From assembly GCA_903813345.2 (NCBI GenBank), contig CAIIXF020000075.1, positions 1 to 35,000 of the forward strand: DNA of 35,000 bases. The letters are read 5' to 3'. Shown here piece by piece: positions 10,485-22,700 of the stretch. A model generated the notes under the pieces. It saw nothing but the letters and a program-made list of their open reading frames with translations. It made no database searches and had not been told where the DNA came from. Both the position numbers and the translations under genes were made by a program. This DNA comes from Owenia fusiformis (taxonomy: Eukaryota; Annelida; Polychaeta; Sabellida; Oweniidae). Position 1 is the stretch's first letter; every line of letters begins with the position of its first letter.

Positions 10485-10820
10485 ATGGCGTCCACCTTCC
10501 ACTGGGCGGATTATATCGTGTTTATTGCATTTATTGTAATATCAATGGCCATAGGAGTATTCTATTCGTGTACCGGTGGAAAGCAAAATACAAATTCAGA
10601 ATATCTGTTAGCAGACAGAAAGCTTCACTTTTTTCCAACGTCAGTGTCGTTAATGGTGTCATTCGCATCATGTATAACAATATTGGGGTTGACGGCAGAG
10701 ATGTACACCGGAGGCTCTCAATTCTGGCTTTACTGTGTCGGTAACTCGTTGGCTGCTCTCATTGCTGAGAGGATATTTGTCCCGTTGATGTACCCCCTAC
10801 ATCTAACAAGCACATACGAA
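10485..10820 (+). CDS. SLC5 transporter exon 1 (residues 1-112)
   Basis: The exon starts at ATG 10485 and ends in ACATACGAA before the donor GTAAGTAG, phase 0. It encodes the N-terminal segment with helix 1 (WADYIVFIAFIVISMAIGV), a loop with NSEYLLADRKL, helix 2 (FFPTSVSLMVSFASCITIL) and the AEMYTGGSQFW region leading into helix 3. NSEYLLADR and the AE-Y-Y/T-G-x-Q block are classic SLC5 features. An out-of-frame ATG at 10478 overlaps the start. Confidence 0.93.
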
Positions 10821-13673
10821 GTAAGTAGTTTTTTGTTGATTCGCATACTAAGAGGCCATGTTCAATTGTATCAAATTCGGTTTAACACATCCTTTAAATT
10901 TATTGAATGTGAAATGATTCCTTTAAAGATCTTTTAAGCCAAACAATTAAACATTATACCTAATAGATAATTCGCATGTTTCTGTTATGTTATGTTTTCT
11001 ACAGTCTCATGTAAAATTAGAATGCATCATTTTTATGGCTTTTCACATATATTCTTATCATTTTTATATTTGTTGAGACGAATGACATGTATATTTTATT
11101 TGAATGCACCTATCTTCATTTAAATGGTCTACCGAAACACCTGGCTTTGTATCTTAAGCTATCTTGTATCTTAAGCTATCTTTGAGAGTTAACATCAGCT
11201 GCCCCTAGTCAGATCGTCGAGTTGGCCGAGAGGGCTTATGCGCCAGCACGTTCAGGCTAGGTGATTGGGCGCCGTAACCACGAGATTGCGAGTTCGAGTC
11301 GCGGTGTGCTCCGTGCGTTTATTCATTTATGTAAGCTTGGTAAAATGAATCTTACAGTGAAGATGATACAAGTATACCGACGGCGACAATGTGTGTTATA
11401 TAGTATAAAATATATGTGGCAAGGATGTAGATTCATGTAGAAGACATTTGGCTTTCAACCAGGTCGCTTGTAAGTATATCGACTGCTTAGTCAAAAGGTG
11501 AATGATACGACGTCAGATACTGTACATCGCGGCATTTTACTGCATTTTTAATGCGTAATTACTTTTAAAACCGCAATATCTGGACAGCAAAATCATATTT
11601 TTCTACAATTTTTCGTCATCAGTTGAACACGTATGTCCATGAAATATTTTGCCTATCAGAATTCCAAATAACTGATTTGGGACTTTTTAAATGAGAATCA
11701 CGCAAGCCGTATTATGCGACTTTCTATGCTAAAACCGGGTGTCGACTGTAACATTTTGAAGAAAAGTGATTTTAATTTTAAACGAAAAATGAAGATAACT
11801 TTTTCATTTCGCAACGGATCTTTCTCAAATTTTCACAATATTTAAATTCACCATTTTGGAAAAGACAAACAGATTCTGTGTGATGACGTCAAAATATAAC
11901 AATGCTAACTTAACGCTTATATTTATGCAAAAAAGTGTCGACAGGCAGAATTTCGTACCAACAAGATATATATTTTGATCAATTAAACATTAAATCGTTT
12001 GAAAGGTGAATTATTCTTTTTTGATTCCTGAAAAGCATATCATATTCTATATTTTTATCAAAAAACTATATCATTTCGATTAAAATTCAGTCTGTAAGAA
12101 GTATAAATTGAAAGAAATATGAAGTGAAGCCATGTGAAAAATTCACAAAATTACGTTTCATTTTTTGAGTTCAAATATTTCTAATTAAGGGATAAACATT
12201 CAAAACTTTCCAATGTTTCAGCATGTTCTTTTAAATATACCCCTTATTACATACAATTAATTTCATTTAATTTGAACGAGTATATATTGAGATAGACATC
12301 GTTTTATCACCGCAACCCCAAGTGAAGCCTTTACAAAATAAGACGTTACGCCGTTAGCGTATTATATGTTCTCCTTTATTATTCATTGCTTTAAATAAAT
12401 AAAACTAAATATTCGAGTTAAAATAAATTACAAATAATGCATTTAACAATCCTTAATATCTTCCCGTCTGTGTTTATGAGTTGAATATGACAAGGGGCAT
12501 TGTGAAAGAGTCTAGAAAGACGGTGCGACAACGAGAGCGCAGGGCCGAAAAGCGCGACAAAGAAGAAAACGGGTAGGGTTTGAAATGTCTACTTTCTGGT
12601 GATTCTAATTCTGTATATCGTGACACAACCCTTTTTAATATAGAATTGTATTGAAGCGCACATTAATCTGAACAAAACTTGAAGTTTTTAAGAAGATTCC
12701 ACGAATATTAAAACGTTTGCAATTACTTGGAGGAGCATTGCGCATATTTATCGCGTAAATCGTTGCATTTTGTCGGTAAAATGAACAATTACACTGTTAC
12801 GCCGTGATGTACAGTATCTGACGTCGTATCAAATACGTTTGGTGCTCGGAGTGAGTCACTAGAGACCTTAAGTTATACGAACGACCTGTACGTGTACCTG
12901 TAAATACACGTACACGTACAGGTTTTTTTAAATGTTGCTTTTGTGCGCCTAAAACAAGTCCTTAGTCACTCGTCGACGGGTACGTGTACGAAACAAGGAA
13001 TTAGTGGGTATCAGGTGATGAAAGTATGATATTTTAAATCGGCCTACACACATATCCATAGTGATTCTGTATGGGGGAAGTGTAATTTGCTTAAGGCATA
13101 CAGATATACCAATGGGTGTTAGGTGATTGGGTGAGGTAAAGATTTATTTATTTATTTCCAATTGTTGCTATGTAGATATTTATCTCTTGATAATTGTCTC
13201 TTGATAATTTGAGGAGATTTGTTTGTGTGTTAATCTGCTTGATTGCTTGTTTGTTTTATGTAGTGGTTCTTACTATAAAGCACGGTGGTCTATCTGCCTG
13301 CCAACATGTCGTTCAGCCTGTTAGCCTATCGTTCTGACTGCCAGCCTATCGGTCTGCCAGCCTGTCCGTCTGTCACCCTGTCGGTCTGCCAGCCTGCTGG
13401 CATATCGTTCTGTCTGCCAGGCTGTCGTTCTGTCTGCCAGCCTGCCAACATTCCGGTCTGTCAGCCTGCCAGCATGTCGTTCTGTCTGCCAGTATGTCAG
13501 CCTGCCGGTCTGCCAACATGTCGGCCTGTAAAATTGCCGGTCTGCCAGCCTGCCGGCATTCCGGTCTGTCAGACTCCCAGCCTGTCGTTCTGTCTGCCAG
13601 CCTGTCGGACTGCCAGCCTGTCGGACTGCCAGCCTGTCGGTCTGCCAACCTGCCGGTCTGTCATGATCAGACC

Positions 13674-13731
<58 letters not shown>

Positions 13732-16700
13732 CCGTCCGTCCGTCCGTTCGTCCGTCTGTCCACCCGCCCGCCCGCCCGCCTGTCTGTCTACAGTAGTTCG
13801 GCCTACTTTTTTCGTTCATGAAGTATTATCTTTCTAAATCCTAAGTTTTGGGCTCAAACAATTTTGAAAAATTCAAAGATGAAATAAATAGTACATAGTT
13901 ATGTAATACTGATCTCACTCACAATCTTTCGCGTACAGGTTCACAACAAGACGACAAAAACGCCCGGCGCTATTGAATTTACACGTCAACGGGATTATAA
14001 AACAAGTCAGACGTGTCGAATGGAGCATAAAATTACATGATTTGTTGCGCGCGCATTATGTTTCACGTACAGGTACAGGTACATGTTACTATTTGGTGCA
14101 ATCTTAAGGTCTCTACTATTGCTATTCGCTGAACTTCAGTGGTGCAATAGTGAAGTCCATGTTCTAAGTTATATGATAGTTCAAGAAAGAATGTGAATAA
14201 TATCGTTTTAAATTTTTAAATATTTGATATTTCATAGTACACGGTACATAGTTGCAAAAGTTGATCAATACAGGGTACAAGGAATGTAAATTGTTCAATA
14301 GTACAGGGAGCGAGAAAGTAAGCTGATCATACAGACATACAGTGAAAGTAATGTTAAAAAGGCCGCCTGTTGATGCTTTGAGGTGTCATCAATTGTTATT
14401 TAATCCAAATAAAGTAAACATTATTTTGTAGATTTAGACAATGGCTTTCAGGTCGTATGCATTTTAGTCATTAAATTAACAAGAACACTAGATTATACGT
14501 GTTACTAAGGTATCAAATTGAAATAAAATAACGAAATTAAATATTAACACGTTAATATAAATGACTATCCGCTATCAGTATTAATGCCTATCCGCTACTC
14601 AGAATAATTAAAATTGCCTGAACTACATGTGAAGAATCTTTCTACATAACCCCTCGAATGGTCTAATTCACTACCGTCCTCAAAAACCGATCATTTAATA
14701 TGTTTTGTTCAAATTCACAAAATACAGTTGAATAACATACTAGAAAACGTATCCACCTATAACACGATGACACGCAGTTTAAATAACTGTTAACTGTTTT
14801 TTTTTTGGTACCTATCAATGTAACATTTTCGAAGGGAAACTTACATGCTCCCTGTACGTTGATAGATTTACTGAAATGTATCGTGTATTGCATTCGTGTT
14901 TTGCTTCACTGCGCCCACTATTATCTATCTTTGCCTATAGTGTTTTTTTGCCAACAATATTCTACAAACTGCTTGATGAATCAATTCTATGTCTGGTAGA
15001 ACACTAGAAATAAATGTAAAATGTATTTTACGTTCAGAAATATAGAATTAAACCCACGTCCTCCATTTGCAACTTAGCTGTACCCTGTTTCCCTTTTAAT
15101 CGTGGTCACGGGGTAGGGTAGTGTGAATTATGAATATTCATTAGATCAACTTGGGCGACCGTTTTATATATGACAGACACATGTGATAAGTGATTATACA
15201 ATACCTAAATCTTCATCACATGAAGGGTGTCTCAAAAAATGTACCCAAAAGTATATCAAGAGCACAGATAAACCAATCAATATTTTCAGACATTTTTTGC
15301 ATGGTCATGTAGCCAAAACATGAAAGTTTTCTCCCCAATACACCATTTTTATTTCAGTCTCTTCTTTTTGATGCTTTAACCCTTTGCCTTTTACAGCACA
15401 TAATCGATGTAACCTCATATTTCGATGACAGCCTGTATCCGTACTGCTACATTGTTCATCACATTTGATAATAATTCCGGTGGATATGTTTTGGAATTCT
15501 CTTTGGATGTTGCCCTTAAGTTGTTCTCGGTCTTTTTGCTTGGAATGAGCATTAAAACACTCCTTCAAATAGCCACATATATGATGAATGACACAGTAGG
15601 ACCAACATACACATTTAGATCACATATTAACACAGGTCAAACGTCATACATCGATCACATCGCTATATCACATGAATTAGTGGGTAATGTAACATACTGT
15701 GAAGTGTTTGAGGATTCTCCAGACTTGTCATCCGATCATCTTGTTATTCTATCAAAACTTGATTTATATAATATTGTACCCATTGTGCGTGCCAAACCCC
15801 CCAGTGAGCAGTTTGCTTGGAACAAGCTGTCCGATGACGAGATTACGTCCTTTTACACGACGAGACTTGAACGTAACATTGAACCTTTACTTACACAAGG
15901 GCGACATCTTTTAAAAACCAATGATATCAGGAATGAACAAATTGACAGTTTTAGTGAATCATTAGTGGATACGATTATCAAATCTTCCTGTGATGTGCCT
16001 ATCAAGAAATTCCGGAAGCATCAGAAATCTTTCTGGAATCTAATCTGTCACATCTGGTAAAAACCAAGAGTGTCGCATGGCGCACATGGGTGAGTGAAGG
16101 GCGCCCACGTCAGTCAGACAATGAGGTACTTTTGTGTTATAAGGCTGCTAACAAAGCCTTTAAGAAGGCTTACTCTCAGGCGCAACGCGATTTCGAACAA
16201 AAAGAGCTGGACAAACTACAAGACGACGCCATAGATCAACGACTTTATTGGCATCTGGTCTCTTGGAGTCGGGGAACTAAATCACAAAGGATTAACTCTA
16301 TACGGGATGAGGATGGTGTAATTTTATCGGACCCATCTGAAATTCGCAATGCGTGGATGAAGCATTTCTCAAAACTAGCTACACCTGGAAAATCCCCACA
16401 TTTTAACGAACAATTCCACGATTACATCCAACGGCGGGTGACTTCATTGAGGACAGAATCGATGCCGAACAAAGACGGGATTCTTGATACGCCAATCACT
16501 GAGGACGAAACTAATGATGCTCTTAAGGCTCTTAACACAAATCGTGCGAGCGGATGCGATAAAATCTCAGCTGAACACCTAAAATTCGGCGGCCCAAACC
16601 TAGTATCAGTACTTTGTGTATTTTTTAATATTATCCGGAAGCATGAGCATATCCCCCGGGGTCTTTGTATCGGACTACTCATACCATTGTTTAAGGGTGG

Positions 16701-19700
16701 GAATAAAGACCCACTAGATCAGGACCACTACCGTGATGTAACTCTGATGTCCTCGTTGCGGAAGTTATTTGACAATGTGCTGCTCAGCCGCAGTAAACAT
16801 CGTTTCCTGGCACACATCCCACAACTACAGGGTGCCTCGATAGATTCCTGCTCTTCACTTCACACTTCGTTCTTATTACAGGAAGCTATATCCCATTGTA
16901 GGGATAAGGGTTCTACCGTATATTGTTCTCTATTGGACGTGCGCAAAGCCTTCAATTCAATGTGGATTGATGGATTTCTATACAAACTTTACAGATGCGG
17001 CATGAATGGAAAGTTCTGGAGAATAATGTACACGTCTTACAAAACTTATAACTGTTCAATTTTATATGACGGTGAATGTTCTAGCAGTTTTAATGTCGAA
17101 CAGGGTGTCCATCAGGGAGGGCTGATGTCGATGATTGTCTACCAATTCTACCTCGCAGATCTCTTGTATGATATTGTGGGTGAGAAATGTGGAGTACGTA
17201 TAGGTGGCACTGATGTCTCAGTAGTTGCGTACGCAGATGACCTATCACTTTTATCTCTTAGCATGCAGAATATGAACAGACTATTAAGCATCGTGTGGAA
17301 TTACAGCTCATACTGGCGAATTACTTTCCACCCAGGGAAATGCTCGCTCCTTATTTTCGGCAGACCCAACGACGGCAAAGATACCGCTTTACTTGGCCCC
17401 AGTGCAATTCAACAAAAAACAGGGGAGCTGCACGTCGGGATACCCCTTGGGAACCACAATGATTTTGTAAAGCAAACGATATGCAAATCAAAACAGAAAT
17501 ATTTTTCGTTATTGGGGCTTGGCTCTTTAACAGGAGGCCTTTGCCCATTAATGGCCAGTAAGTTATATTGGACTTTCTCAATGAGTAAGCTACTGTACGG
17601 TTGCCAGGTAATATACTATAGTATTCACGAAATAGAGCAAATGGAAATATCACACCGTGAAATCGGAAGAAGAATTCAGTCACTTCCCAAAAGTTCGCCG
17701 AACCCCATAGCAGCTTCAGGTCTTGGATGGCTTTCAATCAGAAGACAGATAGATTTCTCGAGGATGATGTTCTTCTGGAGTATTATAGTGTTACCAATGA
17801 ATAATATTTACAAAACAGTCTTGATACATAGATTGCTGTGGCTTATAGAGGGGAATGGACGGCATAACTCTCCACTTTCCATCATTTGGAGAACACTCGA
17901 ACGGTACACTTTCGTCAATTTATCTATGAACATGATACAGTCTGGAGAATATCTCTCTAAATCAGGTTTTAAACGCATTGTAAGAAATGCTTTATACTGT
18001 AATGAAGCAAATAGCATTAGAATGATGTGTTCTTTGTATAGTTCCTTATCATTTTATTCTTGTACAGTATCCATCTCATACGTGCAGCCAAATATATGGT
18101 GGCTGATATGTAAACTGAGACCTATTTTCAAAAAACAGTGCAAACTTATGTTTAAACTCCAATCAGGGTCTTATCCTTTTGAGAATGGGGTTTGCCTATT
18201 GTGCTGCAATTCAAGAGACACTATTGAACATTTTATACTACAATGTGATATAATTACCTATGAACGGCAGACTCTACTCACAATGTTGGAGAGTGAAGAC
18301 CGTAGGTCACTTGTCGAAAAGATGGACTTTGTTTTAGGGTTGAGTTTAAGCTTAGAGAGCATCGACTCACTCTGCTCCATATCACTTGTAATATTTTCCA
18401 TGCACAGAGTCAGGGTATCAATGATCTAAACCATTTAGGACAGTTCACACTACTTAATTAAATTGAAATGATGTTTTAATTTACTTTCTTTATTTCATTG
18501 TATAATATGTAACTGTCTAATTTTAGACGCAAATAAATAATACATACATACATACACAGAGAAAGATGTTTGAGGATGACGATGGCAGCTATCAATAGTA
18601 ATAATAGGATTTTATTAGTACTGATGCCCTTTTAGGGCCAAACGTACATCCAATATACAATTTTCAATAACAGTAAATATAGGCAATAAAGTAAAGAAAA
18701 TAGGATTGCATTCTTCAAATGACATATAAAATGTTACTTTGATATAAGAATCCTGTCTCTACCCATCATTAGATACTTTATCATGTCAGCAGATTCTTTT
18801 AATATGATCCCCTCACTCGTCAATAGAAAAATTGTCTTTTGGTGGTCATTCATGTTTTTAAAATTACGACACAGGTTTTCAAGTTTTTCAATATGGGATT
18901 TTCTGATAAACTCCAATTTTTTACATTTGAATAAAAAGTGTGTTTCATCTTCTATAACCGAGTCCTTGCATATTTTACAAAATCGACTATTAAGATCAGT
19001 AATTGGTTTTGTATATCGGCCTCTCTCTATCTCTAGATTGTGGGCGCTTATACGTAATCTAGTTAAATGTTTAGCATTTGAAAGTGTCGTTTCTGAAAGG
19101 TAGTGTTCAAATCCAAAGTGCGATTTTAGTTGTTTAAATAATCTAAGTTTCCCCCCATTCCCACTTATCAGATTCTTCCAATATACTTGATATCTCTCTA
19201 TTAATTTCTTTTTTACTTTAATAGCAAGCCTATTTGTGCTCATCTCTATGTTTACCCTATCTTCAAGATTCAATTCATCAGACATTTTTATTTTAATATG
19301 GCACAGTATATTTTTGAGTTGTTTGTGCCATGTAAATGTGTTATTTGTTAAATCAAATGTTTTACTCATAATTAATGAATCGTTTAGTAAACTCCCATTT
19401 GAACTCAACTCTAAATGACCGAGGTATTTGATTTGTCTTTTTATAATATCAACTACCAAAGGTATTCTTCCCAATTCTCCTCTTACTGCCATGTTTGTGG
19501 CTTTTCTATGAACCCCGAGAACATATTTTTGGAACCGAATATGATTGTTTTCAATTAAAGCACTTTCGTATTTCTGTTCAATAGCTCGATTAGTTTGGCA
19601 GTCACGCTTGGTATATATATCATTACACCATATTTCCGAACCGTATAAAGCGACGGGTTTGATAAGTTGATCATACAATTTCATTTTCAGTGAAGACTTC

Positions 19701-22700
19701 ATCTCTGTGCCGCTTGTCAATTGATAAAGTTTAAACATGGCTTTATTTGCTTTTTCTTTTATGTTTTGTTGGGCCGGTTTAAAAGATCCCGAAGCACTTA
19801 AGACAATTCCCAAATATGTATACCTTTGAACATTTTGTATATTCTTACCATTTATTTGAAATCGTTCTTGACAAACTTTGCCACATTTCCAGAATTTCAT
19901 AATTTTTGTTTTGTCAATGTTAATTTCAAGTTTCCAGTCATCACAGAAGGATTCAAGAGTGTTCAGTTTTAGCTGCATTCCTTCTTTACTAGTATCAAAT
20001 ATGACTAGATCGTCTGCAAATAGCAAACTGCTAACATGTTGAGTTTCAAGGAACGGAGATTCCCCAACATTATCAAACTTTTTTATAATATCATTTATAT
20101 ATATGTTAAATAATAATGGACTGAGCGAGTCTCCTTGTTTTACACCCCTGTCACATGAAAACGATTCCGTATAAGTTGAATGATTTAGTTTTACACACGC
20201 CGTGGCATTTTCATACATGGTTTTAATGATTTTGTAGAAGTGCCCTTTGATTCCTGACTTTTGTAACTTATACATAAGGCCTGTGTGCCATATCGAATCA
20301 AATGCCTTCTTTAGGTCCACAAAGCAGGCATAAAAATTACTTTTATTTTGATGAACATGTTTGTCAATAAGAGACCGAATTATAAATATATGGTCGGTAG
20401 TTCTTGCTTTCTTCATAAAACCTGCCTGGTTTTGTGAAATAATATTATTTGATTTGACAAATGCATAAAGGCGATTATATAGCACATTGGAGAAAATTTT
20501 CGATAAGCATTCCGAAATAAATATGCCACGATAGTTACCTGGTACTCGAGGGTCATTTTTCTTGTAAATTGGTACAATATAGGATTCATTCCACGATACT
20601 GGGTATTGGTTATTACATAATATTTCATTGAATATCTTGCAAATGCGAGGAATTAAAATTTGCCTTCCTGCCTTTACCCATTCATTAGATATTCCACTCT
20701 TACCCGCAGCTTTTTTATTTTTTAGTTGGTTTACTACCATATTGATCTCTTCATATGTTATCTTGTAACTAAGTTCGTCAAAATTAGGCTCGTTTTCTAG
20801 TTTTTTCAATCTATTTAAAATATCGTTGTCATCATTACTGTTATTTGAAAATAATTTAGAAAAATGATTTTTCCATTCAGATGCCTCTATATCATTAGAG
20901 GGGTTAAATGAATTGCTATCTTTTCTGAGGCTACTGAGAAGCTTCCAATATTCAGAGGGGTTATTTTCTTCAAAGTCTTCAAGTTTCAATATTAGACTGT
21001 TTTTGAATCGTTTATTGCTTGACTTACATAATTTTCTATATTGTTTGAGTACATGGAAATAGGATTTTCGAGCTTGTTCGTTGTTCGGTGATTTCACCAG
21101 TTGCAAACCCAATCGTTTAACGCGCTTATTCAGAACGGAACAAGAAACGTTAAACCACGCTTTGTTATTCCTTTTATTAGGTCGTGGTTTTTTTCTCTTC
21201 TTTAGAGATAATGTCGCTGTTGTAATAAGTAAATCATTTAATTTATTCATACTTTCATTTACCCTGTTTTGTGAACAGTGCTCAATAAGCCCATCCAATG
21301 ACTTTAATTTAGCTGCGATCGGCGCTGTTTGAAGAGTTTCACGAAAGACAGATGGGGATAAGTTATCCCATTTGAATGAATTTGCCTTCGAACTTACATG
21401 ATTTTTTTTGGTGCAGATAGGATTCTTATAACAATTTTCTACTTTAAGTAACATGGAAATCATGCAATGATCTGATAAAGAGCTTAAACTATCATGAACC
21501 TTAAATAATCTTATTCTATTCATAATTGACTGTTTTGCAAGGCAATAGTCAACAGTACTACTACCATTGTATTTATGGCATGTGAACGAACCAAATGTGT
21601 CGCCAAAAATACGACCGTTCAATATTCTCATATTTGTAGATTTGCATATATCAAGCAATTTGTAGCCACTTTCGTTCACTTTTGAATCTTTGTTCAAACG
21701 TGAAGTTGGTACTGAGTCAATTATGTAATCATCATAAAGTGGAATTGTACTATCTCCATCACATTCAATATAATCATTTAGAACACCGGTTCTTGCATTG
21801 AAATCTCCCATCATTATTATGTCCCCAAGACCTGATACTTTTGATAATTCAGCTAAAAGTGTGTCAAATGGGTCAACCGTATCCATGGTTATATTCAATA
21901 TGAATATTTATATAAAAAAGGCTATATACACCCAAGAGGATGTCAAGCCGAGATGTGTAAAGAATATGTAAATGTAAATTATAGATGAATAATAAAAAAA
22001 ATATTGGCACGTTCGAAAACAAATTTTAAAGACTCATTTGCCATTGAACTGAATCTCCCAATGTTCGCGTTAGGTTTATGAGTTTTCTCTACAAGTTTGG
22101 ATCGAGTTACTTCAATAGTATTACCGTAGGTTTAAAATGATGATATTGAACTGATGTTACGCCAGTTCCACGATTTTAAGTTCACGTGGTCGCATCCTGC
22201 AATTTGATCGGAGATGATGCGAGAGATGACGTAATGGGGAATCCCCGAGTACGATAGAATATTAAAGAATTGTGGGTGCTACTCACTTCTTCTGACCTCT
22301 ACACTTCATGATTAAATAATGAGCCTCATAAGTGGCCAATACATCAATTCAGTACTAAATATAGGTCAGCAATATACTAGTGTATATCAATGTAATAATA
22401 CAAGCAGTATACTCATTTTGAAAAATCAGATGAATTAATTTTTTTCATGGGGAGATCACAATGGCAAGCGCATTACTTCCTTTACACTTCTCTTCAAAAG
22501 ATTGGCAACCTCAGGCACGGGTGGGGATTGTCTAATTTTTTTTTCAAATCTGTGCCCCTCCGTTTTGTTTTATTTCAAACAAAAAAAGTCTTGCTAAGTC
22601 CCCGGGGCTGATAAGTCCTCAAAAGCTAATATTAAATATTAGAAACATTTTGAAATTAGTTATTATTGAAAGCATATGTATCATTTATAAACACAAGCAT

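Larger units (their letters stand above)
12860..14115. mobile_element. Putative inverted-repeat element carrying a minisatellite
   Basis: The 13-bp TAGAGACCTTAAG at 12860-12872 is perfectly inverted at 14103-14115. Just inside both ends, CCTGTACGTG-type sequence recurs in inverted orientation (12885 and about 14065-14075). The interior includes a strong hairpin, a TCTGCC minisatellite and a TCTG/TCCG microsatellite. Minisatellite cargo inside an inverted-repeat element is known for several invertebrate MITE families; the assignment here is inference. Confidence 0.5.
15595..18557 (+). mobile_element. LINE A, 5'-truncated non-LTR retrotransposon
   Basis: The order is: endonuclease C-terminal part, reverse transcriptase, C-terminal zinc-finger-like tail, and ~130 bp of 3' UTR. 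The UTR has a hairpin GTCTA-ATTT-TAGAC at 18515-18528 and ends in an (ATAC)n-type tail, TAATACATACATACATACA, at about 18538-18556. The 5' end abuts the transposase remnant near 15595, so most of the endonuclease is missing. It is inserted in SLC5 intron 1 in the sense direction. Confidence 0.8.

Noticed and set aside
11208-11310. Functional tRNA-Leu gene
   Set aside because: There is an insertion before the A box and no proper acceptor stem pairing; the SINE head explanation fits better.
13285-13821. A 178-codon open frame rich in Cys, Leu and Pro, with a long frame on the opposite strand too
   Set aside because: It lies wholly in minisatellite and microsatellite sequence; both strands stay open only because the repeat lacks stop triplets.
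15425-16060. A single 211-residue host protein
   Set aside because: It is a chance fusion of transposase antisense and LINE endonuclease sequence.
18734-21898. LINE B frame as a domesticated host gene
   Set aside because: It begins in mid-endonuclease, keeps its retroelement 3' UTR and tail, and shows no host exon structure.
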